A DNA stretch of 64,000 bases, taken from the NCBI GenBank assembly GCA_033964015.1, contig CM066923.1:9165978-9229977 (forward strand), in the 5' to 3' direction. Both the position numbers and the translations under genes were made by a program. Within the stretch, counting starts at the first letter, position 1. The number at the start of each line of letters is the position of its first letter. Source of the stretch: Scolanthus callimorphus. Taxonomy: Eukaryota > Cnidaria > Anthozoa > Actiniaria > Edwardsiidae. This document shows positions 34,108 to 43,550 of this stretch, piece by piece. The notes below the pieces were generated by a model. The model saw nothing but the letters and a program-made list of their open reading frames with translations. It was not told the DNA's origin and searched no databases.

Positions 34108-35220
34108 GAAACAGGTTTTCCCCACATGTTGACACTTAAAGTTTTACTTTGCTGGGGGACAACTACGATGTGATTGGCAGTGGATAACGTTCGACAAAGT
34201 TTAAACAGCCTAGTTAGAATTTTTAGTTTTTAGGAATTTGAATTTCCTGATTTCTATTGTTTAACAAGAACAAAGAGAAGTTAAACAAAAGATTCGGACT
34301 AAAATCGCATGCGCACTGAACACGAAATTTAAACTCCAACTAGGCTTTACTGGTTTGGCACCTCAACAATACTGGTCCAACAAATGTTGAATTAAGTTGA
34401 ATCCAGCTGATTTATTGGCTCACAAGATTATAAGAATTTCCGCGCGCTGATTGGTAATGATCGTGAAAAAATCCAACAAAAACAACTTTTTTGTCTAAAA
34501 ACTTTATGAACTACTAGAGCAATAATGCTAAAAACAAAAAGTATTTTATAAGAATTTTCGCGCGCTGATTGGTCGAGAGGTTTGTTTTCTCTTGAAAGGA
34601 GTGCGCGCGCGAGTTTTGTTATGATCGTGAAAAAATCCAACAAAAGCAAGATGTTTTGTCTAAAAACCTTATGAATCACTTATGAATCACTATAAAACAA
34701 TTAGTTGCTTTAGGTTCCGTGATTATTGGCGAATAGTCACCTCGATTTCGTCTCGGTGGACTAATTGTTACCCCTCGCATTGTTTCCCTTTGCAGGTATT
34801 TCAAGATCCGCTCTAGGGACTGCCCAAGATCTTATCTCATTTACTCAGATCAGATTCATCTGCTACAAGTCCAACCGAGGACGAAAAATCCACATCGTCA
34901 CCAAACCGGACGCCAATGGGAAAGCAGTAGTGGATTACTTTACGGGAAAAACGAATACCAGACCTGCGTCGTGCAACTCATTCGAACCCGCCTCGGATGA
35001 TAATTCTTTCCTCGCATCGAAATGCAGCATGTGGGATCATAGCAGAGGCCTTTGGGGACACAAGAACAGGGTTAACCAGAACATGATGTACGACCATACG
35101 TTCTTTGTAGCGCACACGTACCACTGGAGGTTTCTTAGTCCGCCTGAGTTATGCGACGATGATAATGACGCGAATTCCTCTCCCGTTAGCGGTGATTTCT
35201 GGCAGGTCTTTATCCGTTAG
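27942..35220 (+). CDS. Secreted PAN/apple-EGF-fibrinogen-like protein
   Basis: Six exons: 27942-28050, 30633-30832, 32080-32206, 33223-33372, 33835-33939 and 34796-35220; all phases join, giving about 371 residues. Exon 1 encodes a signal peptide (hydrophobic LLVFGMIFVTHQCTS). Exon 2 is a PAN/apple-type module (CAFKCASADGCQSFNYK, then CEISR). Exon 3 is one EGF-like repeat (CIPNPCSFDGTC, then CQCRPEYKGMNC). Exons 4-6 form a fibrinogen/collagen-C-like domain (SCKEI, YYIDPEDSGNPFKAYCDM, GGGWLLIVN; later CSMWDHSRGLWGH). This architecture resembles cnidarian proteins reported from coral skeletal organic matrix, which I recall without being able to check. The likely location is extracellular. No ligand or role can be read from sequence. 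Confidence 0.87.
28328..28683. mobile_element. Tc1/mariner-type MITE with TA duplication
   Basis: Termini CAGTAAAAATCCGCGTATAA and inverse, flanked by TA on both sides. It sits in a segment whose duplicate at 29130-29345 lacks it. Confidence 0.85.
28684..29345 (+). repeat. Direct duplication of an intronic segment
   Basis: 28686-28875 and 29190-29345 share GAAGCATTCGAATG, CTTTTTATGAAATGCATCT and CAACCAACCGCTGTGCTGTC. Matching sequence continues to the left of the MITE (28286-28327 versus 29130-29165). Confidence 0.75.
30189..30555. mobile_element. AGATCCTTCATATATGG element interrupted by a second element
   Basis: The outer element has the same ends as the copy at 26468. At its ATAGTGTAC site it is split by an insertion at about 30278-30530. 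The site is repeated on both sides (30269-30277 and 30531-30539). Confidence 0.9.
30301..30466. repeat. Perfect 67-bp inverted repeat inside the nested element
   Basis: Left arm 30301-30367 and right arm 30400-30466 are exact reverse complements with a 32-nt spacer. It reads nearly the same on both strands and includes GCGCGGCGCGCAATGCATTG. Confidence 0.95.
31366..31735. mobile_element. Inverted-repeat element hosting a nested CATTCTC MITE
   Basis: Left arm TAGTTAGAGTTTACATTTCG and GTGCGCATGCAATTTTAGTC pair with the right arm near 31680-31735 (CATGCGCACTAAATACGAAA). A second copy at 34209-34346 lacks the inner element. Confidence 0.8.
31469..31674. mobile_element. CATTCTC palindromic MITE, nested, with AAGAAATT duplication
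   Basis: Termini TATTCTCGTACCCAGAGC and GAGAATG. AAGAAATT flanks it on both sides (31461-31468 and 31675-31682). Confidence 0.88.
32941..33130 (+). repeat. GGATCCCGGATCCCA minisatellite
   Basis: Degenerate repeats of about 15 and 30 bp built from CTGGATCCCGGATCCCA, in the intron between the EGF and fibrinogen-like exons. Confidence 0.9.
33387..33500. repeat. AGCTACGATATAACGCGCGC element fragment
   Basis: Shares GATATAACGCGCGCTCTGAT and CGCCGATAAAGTCATAGAA with the larger palindromic copy at 59262-59500. Confidence 0.7.
34064..34105 (+). repeat. Long poly-G run
   Basis: Uninterrupted run of about 40 G in an intron, followed by TTGAAACAGG. The length is unreliable in any assembly. Confidence 0.9.
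34209..34346. mobile_element. Inverted-repeat element, empty-site copy of 31366-31735
   Basis: CCTAGTTAGAATTTTTAG at the left and ATTTAAACTCCAACTAGGC at the right, with the TTCGGACTAAAATCGCATGC block. No nested CATTCTC insertion. Confidence 0.75.
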
Positions 35221-35393
35221 AAAACATTTACTGTAGAGTGGAGTTCAGATGCGCGTCGACAAACTAAACACATGCCTTCGGTAATTCAAGCCATCGGCGC
35301 TCGTTTTTCACGCGCTCGTTTTCATGTCGTTTTCACGAACGTTCGCCAAAGAAGGGACTGCAAGCAGTTTTAACTAAACGAAAAGGAATAGGA

Positions 35394-35844
35394 CCCCGGG
35401 GGGGGGGGGGGGGACTCCCATATTTTTTGACCGGGGATGGTCGTCGGAAATTTCAGTTTCACCCCTAAAAGATACCAAACATGGCGGGCCATGGCGTGGC
35501 TCAAATGATTTCTTACCCTAAAAGATACCCTAAAAGATGAGGCCTTATGTGCAAAGTAGGCGCGAAGGAGACAGGTAACAGGTAAAAGATACCCATCATG
35601 AAATTTCCGTGTTTGTTTCTAATTTATCGTCTTCTCATCGAGTAATCTCTCTTTCTTACACGGTTTTTAGAAGCACCATCATGAGAGAAAACAATTTGGA
35701 CACATATTTCGGCCCTAAAAGATACCAATCTCCCTAATTTTATTGAAGATTAAGATCACCCCTAAAAGAGACCAAGGCCCGTGATTTTAACCCCTAAAAG
35801 ATACGACGATCATCCCCGGTCAAAAAATATGGGAGTGCCCCCGG
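35394..35844. mobile_element. Element with CCCGGGGGCACTCCCATATT termini and 8-bp duplication
   Basis: GACTCCCATATTTTTTGACC at the left pairs with GGTCAAAAAATATGGGAGTG at the right. GAATAGGA flanks it on both sides (35386-35393, 35845-35852). The interior repeats the CCCTAAAAGATACC motif several times. An 8-bp duplication suggests a hAT-type source. Confidence 0.85.
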
Positions 35845-35852
35845 GAATAGGA

Positions 35853-38816
35853 CATACACCGATCTAATCATGTGTCGTTCCCAGGATAAAAATGAACAAT
35901 TGCACTGCACGGATTCAATACAAATGACTCATATGACTATTTCTAGTATTCGAATCACGGGTTGAACGCACGAATTGGAGAATTGTAGTTATCACGTTGC
36001 GATTGGTTTGGGCAGTCACCTAACGAAATTTGTCGGTAAAAAGCTCGACACGTTTTCTTCTCACAGAAGAAATGTTTGGCAAAATCCACATGTAAAAAGG
36101 TCGACCAGAATTTTGGGACACTAATGGCATAAAAAAACCTTTTTTAATCCCTATAATTTTCGGATCCTCAGATTCTCAGCTAGCAAATCCGAACAGATAA
36201 ACAAACTTTAGGGAATATTAAAAACATAATTTTTATACCTTTATAATGTACAATATGCGGCTTGTATTGAAGATGCACAGTAAACTACAAAATCACGCTT
36301 CACTGGACACTTTTTGTTTTATAAACCTGTTTGTTTTCAGAATGCCAGGCTTACATTACATGTATTCTACACTTGGTGAAGAAGACACTTTGCTTTAAGT
36401 TTTTTTTTCACTTTACAGGTGCTACACGACAATTTCAGCGGGTTCCCTGTGGTAGGAGATGAGCCGAAGGGAAGCACGAGGACTGGGCTACAACTCCTAC
36501 CTAACCACAGGAAACCCACCTAGAACGCTAGGGAGTAGGTGGATACTGTGGCATTTTAAATCCACTGAAAACGAAAAATAAGTAATATATAGATTAAGGC
36601 AATGCCTAAAAGCGGAACTCCAATGATACACACCCCACGTCTTACTCACAGGGAGCTCACCTTTACAGTTTGAATCAAGAAAATTCATGTTACCATTTTA
36701 TATGGCAATGATAGTATTAGCGCGTTCTGATATGCTAACAAGTCGCAGTTCAAAAGATAATCTCCTTGAAATAAAAATGAAAAATAAGATTTTCAGCGAA
36801 ATCCACAACAAAGAATACTTGACATAGTATTTGTCTCATTTTACTAACTAAATCTAACATGTGACAAAGGAAAAATCAAGGCTAGAATATCAGAAATGAC
36901 CTGTTTACATAAGGCAAAGCAGGGCCAAAACGTCAAGCTTACTCAAAACTATAATTCGAGTTTAGCTGGAGAAAAAGAAACCTTGAGGGGGCCAACTAAA
37001 GCAGCAAAACGTAAAAGTTACATGTAAAGTCAGAATTTTCTCATCAGGAATGCAATAAACTTGGAAGCTAAAAATATAAATAGCATCAGAAGCAATTTCA
37101 AGCATTGTGCTTACCGATAACTGATAGTGAAGTCGTTTCTTTCCTCCGAAAGTCTCACAAAGCCAATTTTCCTAAATATATTATTCGGCTAAAATCATTG
37201 CAATTTTCTGTTATTGTCAATCCTGTTCAATCCAGTTCTGGCTCCCTGTTCGTAGATCTCATATGAGTATTCGAAGAACACGTCGTTTGCAGCTTTTACG
37301 AAAGATTCAGAAGAACGCCGAAGTCTTGCTTCGCCGTGGGCCGGGTATTCTGCAATCTAGCCTTTGAGGCTTTTGAATCTTTTGCAACTCCCTCATAGTT
37401 TCTCCAAAATGACTAAACAACATTATGAAATATCGGTGAAGGAATCGAATCCGAAGTATTTTGACAATCATTAGAGAATTCTTTGAGCAAATTTGGCGTG
37501 GTTCGCACCCACGAGTTTGTCTCAGTTTGACTCCACAAAAATTTCGTCTGAATGAACTCGAGTGAGCCGACGCGGGCGCGTGTTTTGTGAGTTTTTTCGG
37601 CGGGAAATGAAGGAGCGACTTCCGGTCCGTGTCCTCTGCCAAGCACCGCGTCAAAGCACCGCGGCGCTGTGCTGGAGGACAAAATGACGCGCGCGCTCAG
37701 TGATCCAAGACGGACTGTGATTGGCTGTGTACACGGGTCGCCAAAAACGCAAGTGCGCATGCGTAAATAAGAGCCCGCGATGTTTTCGTAAGCCGCTGAA
37801 CGTATCGTTTTGGCTTGGATGGGTTGCTTTCTCATGTGACGTTGAATGATACGTATGGGGCTCCACTCCGTGCCTTCGGCACGGGGAGTTCCGCTAAAAA
37901 GAGCATGTTGGATTAAATCACAAAAAGCTGACATTTTGATATTGTTTCGAGGGGGCTTTTCGTGAAATTTTCCAATACATTCACTGTATTGATAGTTATG
38001 AGTGCTGAAGGAAATTTGCAACACTTTTGATGTTATGACTAGTTTTCACTATCCCCCTTTTTCTGAAACTCCTAGATCCACTAAAGTAAGAATCAAGAGT
38101 GACTGAAGCATTGGAAACCGTTTCAAAATACCAAATTATACTAATTTCAATGTGCCTTTTAATAATAAGAACACTTATATATAGCAGACAACACTTGCTT
38201 GTAAGCTCCATGTTTCCCTACAGGATGGTCCTTGGTGATGTATTTGTTTACATTCACAAAATAATAAAACGCTGCATCTAGCTTCAAAAATAAGTTCATT
38301 TTTTATTCTTAAAAAAGTCTTGACCTGTTTCCATATCATTTTCAGGCTAAGTTGTAGCTTATCAAAATTGTGTGAAATTATTGGGGCAAAACGCTCATTA
38401 GCTCACATGTTTCCTTTTAATGGACCGCTGCACAACATGCTTAGAATTTGAGATATCGGGTTGAAACTTTCCAATTTATGTTTCATTTACAGTCCTCTAT
38501 TGATATTCAGAACTCATGGTTTTATAGCTTCCTCAAACTGTCTTATTCTGAATATTGCTTATGCTAATGAGCTCAAGTTGTAAACAAAGAATCCTCCTAC
38601 ATCAGCCAAGCAACCCTCCTTCCCTAGAATTTCCCCTTTTAAAATGGCCACTCCCATGTGTCCCTAAACAGCCCTAATCCCACTCTAATAATTTCCTGTT
38701 CCAGAAAAAAAAATCTGTAGGACCTCAACCTCCTTCCTTGTAATTACAGGTAAAAGTTACAATCAGACATTTGCTGCCATTTTCCAAAGAATTACAGATG
38801 CTGGAGGAGCATACAA
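35853..38816. other. Intergenic region, no gene recognised
   Basis: AT-rich. GCGGAACTCC near 36613 and GGGGAGTTCCGC near 37877-37888 are inverted, so 36606-37905 may be a further old element. The minus-strand open frame 37413-38024 lies in it and shows no family feature. Confidence 0.4.
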
Positions 38817-39158
38817 TGGCTGATTGCATTTTTAAACCGCACCGGGGGGGTTGAGGACCTCTTTTAAAAGACCCCCTCCGCTGGAATTTCCACTCGTGAA
38901 ACAGACCCCCTCCCCTGGAATTTCCAACCTCATAAAGGACCCCCTCCCTGCAATTTCCATTTTTCTGGCAAAATACCCTGGAAAATCTATTTTGGATAAA
39001 ATGTCCCTGGAAAATCACCTTTTTTACCCCTCCCCCCTGGAATTTCCAGTCTCCAGACACACCCCCTCCCGTGGAATTTCCAGAGTCCAACACAACCCCC
39101 CTGGAAAATTTCCAGAGGTCCTCAACCCCCCGGTGCGGATTAAAAATGCAATCAGCCA
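38817..39158. mobile_element. MITE, GGTTGAGGACC / GGAATTTCCA family, copy 1
   Basis: The left end TGGCTGATTGCATTTTTAAA plus CCGCACCGGGG pairs with the right end CCCGGTGCGGATTAAAAATG. The interior is a series of GGAATTTCCA palindromes alternating with CCCCCTCCC strings. Copy 2 is at 61818-62125. Confidence 0.85.
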
Positions 39159-39750
39159 ATCTACCCTCAAACACCAGGACTATGCAGTTTATCAAAACAT
39201 ATATTCACTGTTATATTAAATATTTATTACAACCAAAACCTTTGAGTTTCAATAGTTTCTTTATCCTGCTAGCCAGCTCTACTGTGGGGATAGTTGGAAA
39301 TGACTGTTTTGGGGTTTCAGGATTCAGGCTTTTTTTCCTGAAACCCAGGTGGTAGGGAAAATGCAGATAAATCTCTAGCTCGTTTTATACAAAGTATCAT
39401 TTTGAATAACTATGAAATACCCTTCCATACAGAGTCCTTTAGTTGAGTGTCAGAGTTTTTGAACCAAAAAAACACTGAGTGACTGTGAGATGATTAACAA
39501 AATTTTTGGTTTTAATTACCTCTGTGGAACTTTAATTTTCTGTAATAAATCTTTGTCTGTAAATTTGTTCTTTCAAATTGTTCCCAAGGATGGCTGAACA
39601 ATTTGATAAGGCAAAGATAAATCAGACTGATTTTTTTTAAGTAAACAAAAACAAAGAAACGAAGTATGTGAAGTTTCCATGGTAACCGGTTGAAACAGAC
39701 GCATCCTTTAGGTTATTTTTCTATGAAACAAAACAGCATGCTATCAGCAT

Positions 39751-42700
39751 TCAATTTGTGTATGTGCGCTCTAATCTTGGCACCTGTAATTCATGTGGTG
39801 CGGCTGACCGTGCATTTGGGCTTGTTCCCTTGCCAGGTTGCTGCTGCATCACTTTCATCAGTCTTCGTCCAAGATTTGCATTGTGTTGTTGTAGGTAGCG
39901 AATCATATCTGCCTGCTTCTCTAGGATTTCATCTAGATATTCACCATCACTGTAAACATGTCAAATTCATCAACATTAATTTTAGCATTTGAGCAATTAG
40001 CCTGAATTTTCTCCCTACATGTATACTCCAATGCTTGTTGTAGGAGAAAAAAAACAACTGAACGCTTGCTTCCAAAGTGTGCCCAGTAATTATTGCATAA
40101 TTCAAATGAACATGAGAATGAATCGTGTGGTTCCAGAAAATATCCATACCCCCTCCACGGAAGGGTGTTGGAAAGGGACCTTCCGACCCCTCTGAACCAA
40201 GGAAAAAATACAGTATTTGTATGGAATTGATCAGGTAAATTGATAATTTCTGGAACCACACATTACAATTTATTGGTCATTTTCTCAATGAGCTCACTAT
40301 GCATAAAGTGATGACACACGAACTACACTCAAAGGCAGATTCATGGTAGAGCTCATGAAGAAATCAACCAATGAGAATGCATTTTCAAGATCCAGAGAAT
40401 AACATCATTGCTTGGCATGTTTTTGGAAGTGCTCAGTCGTTTTTTCTCCTGTAACATGTGTTGGGAGAAAAGACGACTGAAAATTCAGGCTACTGAGCAA
40501 TGAGGAAATAAAAATTATTGACCTCCACCTCATGTTATCTGTTCTTGTTTCTGTGATCTTGACAGAAAGGCCTTTTTTGAACTAAGATGGGATTACCAAA
40601 ATTAGCTGGACTAAAAAATGTCAAGCTTAGTGTCACTTTGTTTCAGTATCCCTCTGTTTTTTTGTCTCCATTTCCCACAAAAATGGACACACCCAATTCC
40701 ATGAACTGGAATTAGTGAATTAACTATTTTTAGCAAATGTGTAATGAAAGAAAGATTGTAGGTAGGGACAAACCGGAATCCATTTTCAAGATCCTGAGAA
40801 TCATGCAATTCCTGGACATTTGTAAGGAGTGTTATTATTATTAATTAATTTATAACGAGTGTTGGAGTATATGGAGAAAAGACGACTGAAAATTCAGGCT
40901 TCTGAGCAAAATGAGTGTGACATACCGGAACCCTGTTTCAGATATTGAGTGAGATAATCCTGTCCCTGCGAATCCATTCAGAAAGTCTGTATCCTCAGCA
41001 TCCGGTGGAGTTTTGGCCTTGTTGAACTTTATTACCTTAACTTTAAAAAAAGGAACAAGTCAAAACTCATCAAATGGTGGATACTTCTTGGCTTTCCCTT
41101 TAGTCATGTCTTCAAGGACAAATTATGCTGAAAAAGAGGAATAGATGAGGTTTTTATAGCTCACTGATATTTTGTTACAATCATGCATTGCACTATAACA
41201 GTTACATGACAAAAAATACAGAAATCATAACCCAAAACATACCTAAATACCATGTTAGTCCAGGAAATATAATAACTAATTCCAGCATGTATGTGATCTG
41301 TAGTATTTGTATCATTCTTATTCCTGGTACTGTCTTGCCACTATATCCAAATATAGCAGTGATGACTAACAGTACTGCATTTCCTGGAAAATAAAAACAA
41401 AAAACTCAAAAGGGTGTTTAGCCAAACTGGGCCGGCTACTTTCTTTGAATAACCACCTGCTTAAAAACATTGTGGCTGCCTGGGAAGTGGCTACCTGGGA
41501 AAGTTAGTCCAGGTTTGAGGCCATGTGTGTTTTGCTCTTTCAAATAGAAGTTGGGGTATAACAGTGTTTTGATATTGCAAAACAGAACATCATACCCAAG
41601 CAAAGAACATTGTAAGGCATCCTTCTAATCTCCTTTGTCTCTCTGAACATCTTGAGGTACCCTAGACCTTGGGACACATGATGAACATGCTGCAAATATC
41701 TGTCAGCAATAAATACAATAAGCCAAACAGTAACATGGATGACTGCCATGAAGTCAAACAGTGGCTCATGCCCTGAATGCATCCAGTCAAAGTTGAGGTG
41801 TAGATTGTCCAGTACAAATATTGTTATTGCATAGGCAATCTAAAAAGAAAAACAGAAATGGAGATTATAACCAAATCAGAGTGGAACTCAGAGAAATAAT
41901 TTTATGCCTTTTCCAACACTGGTGCACATAGAGTGGTTTTGATATGACTGTAGTGAAACCAATCGCAAAGTAATACCACAAATTCTGAATAAAACCTATA
42001 GGAGTAATTACAAAGTAATTGCGAATTACTCACAACAGTCATCTGAAATCCGCTCTATCATAATTCTAGGTGTAAATCCATTAGAAGAACACTGCAAAAA
42101 CTGAAATTAACATGATGTCATTATTTTATACTGACCTGACATCATCATGAATCAAATAAACATAAAAATCCTACAATAAAAACTCTAGTGCTTTTAATAT
42201 TTAACATTACTAAAATGGCTATAGAACATTTCTCACCAAGAGAACTAGTAAGCAGATAGCCACCCAAGCAGTTGAGAGAGGATGGAAGGCTGGCTCAGTT
42301 ATCAGCCCTGTGCGAAGGGATGAAGCATCATGGGATAGGTCTTCCTCCCTTGTGGTTGGTGTAACAGCAGGTGCTGAATCTTGTCGTCCAAAGAAGTATC
42401 CCTGTAAAGGAATAGGAAGAAAAAGATAATAGTTCCTAAAGCTATACCCTTAAACTGAATAAGAGTAAAAAAAATGAAAATAGAATAAAACAGAATATTG
42501 CAGAACAATGAAATAAAACTTTATGAGAATCGTTCTATTGTCAAAGAGTTGTGGACAAGATTAACAGGCAAATTCAAGATGATATTGTTCCACGTATTAC
42601 TGTCCTTTGACAGCCTGCAGTAACCCCTGGGAAAAACGTGCATAAACAAAACAGCTATGGAAAAAATTACTACACCTTTTCAAAATGTCTATGCAACAAG

Positions 42701-43231
42701 ACCTCACAGAAAACCCATGTTAGCATATTACACAAACAATTCTACAATTTATTGAATTAATAAAGACCCAGACGGATAGCATATCAGGCTGAATGAAATT
42801 GTACAAAATATTAAGTTAGTTCAGTATTTAATTAACAATACGCTATTTCGACCGTGGAATAAACAACAGTCATCTCGGCCACACACGTGACAAAGATAAG
42901 ACAGACCGATAGTGTTTTGGTTTAACAAAAAAAACCCGGATAAATTCAATTTCAGGAGCATTAAAGAAGCTATAAGTTAAGATATGTTCTCTGGAAAATA
43001 CACAACAGTTCAATAAGGGAAAAAGAAAACAATATGAAGAAACAATTCGACCGGTCACGAGACTTCGCGTTGCTAGAAACTGAAAACCTCGAACTTTTCC
43101 TGCTTGAAATGCTTATCTGTAAATGGAAGTAACAAATTTACTTACCCCTGACCATGTTCAACACTAAGGCTAACCATTCCGCAATGGTTCCTTTATGAAT
43201 GGGCTAAAACAGGGGGGAAAATTACCACCAT
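39751..43231 (-). CDS. TMEM192: TMEM192 (lysosomal/late-endosomal membrane protein)
   Basis: Coding exons on the minus strand: 42401-42237, 41839-41596, 41383-41243, 41040-40926 and 39949-39751, all phases consistent, stop TGA at 39753-39751. Recognised by FHPLSTAWVAICLLV, the segment FRETKEIRRMPYNVLCLGNA, the motif VKVIKFNKAK followed by an acidic stretch and ISETGFR, and a C-terminal coiled coil (YLDEILEKQADMIRYLQQHN) matching the tail of vertebrate TMEM192. Four hydrophobic segments are visible. The start is uncertain: only a tiny exon ATGGTG at 43231-43226 with donor GTAATT fits phase 0. The stronger donor at 43147 is out of phase. The gene is divergent from PPOX. Confidence 0.88.
40125..40262. 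mobile_element. MITE with TGTGTGGTTCCAGAAATTATC termini
   Basis: GTGTGGTTCCAGAAAATATC at 40126 pairs with GATAATTTCTGGAACCACAC at 40241-40260. The inner GGAAGG and CCTTCC arms also pair. Located in a TMEM192 intron. Confidence 0.8.
41929..42060. mobile_element. MITE, GATTTCATATGACTG family, copy 1
   Basis: Ends near ATGACTGTAGTGAAACCAAT and ACAGTCATCTGAAATCCG, with an inner AAAGTAATTACAAAGTAATTG-like AT-rich palindrome. It lies in a TMEM192 intron; copy 2 is in PPOX intron 1 (44131-44260). Confidence 0.8.
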
Positions 43232-43259
43232 TCTGAATGACACATGCGAACCAAATACT

Positions 43260-43550
43260 TCGTCGTTCTGTTTGGACGAAATTGCAGTATGCAAATGAGC
43301 TCGTCCCAGTCTCCTTACCAAAAATACACGAATGTGTCCACGAGTCGAAATAATGTGTGTGCATAAAACGCGAACAAGATAAAACCAAGATAAAAGGCAC
43401 TGATTTGCTTCTTATTCTTCTTCTTTTCCGACGCAGTTTTATTCACGCTTTTTGTAATCTTTGCGAGTCTTTGTCCCTTCACGGTTGGTTTTCCTGTGGT
43501 TTCATTTGGGTTACCTGTGTACAGATCTCAGCGGGAACTATTGAAACAAA
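43260..43550. promoter_or_regulatory. Probable bidirectional promoter, TMEM192 (-) / PPOX (+)
   Basis: The two genes are head-to-head with about 320 bp between the PPOX start codon and the nearest proposed TMEM192 start. No TATA box is obvious in a suitable place. Inferred from gene arrangement only. Confidence 0.55.

Noticed and set aside
37413..38024. 203-codon minus-strand frame
   Set aside because: No recognisable motif; it lies between inverted GCGGAACTCC ends and is probably repeat-derived.
41060..41110. Possible extra TMEM192 exon ending KKYPPFDEF then stop
   Set aside because: The splice from exon 41383-41243 to 41040-40926 fits phase and family sequence; this stretch does not.
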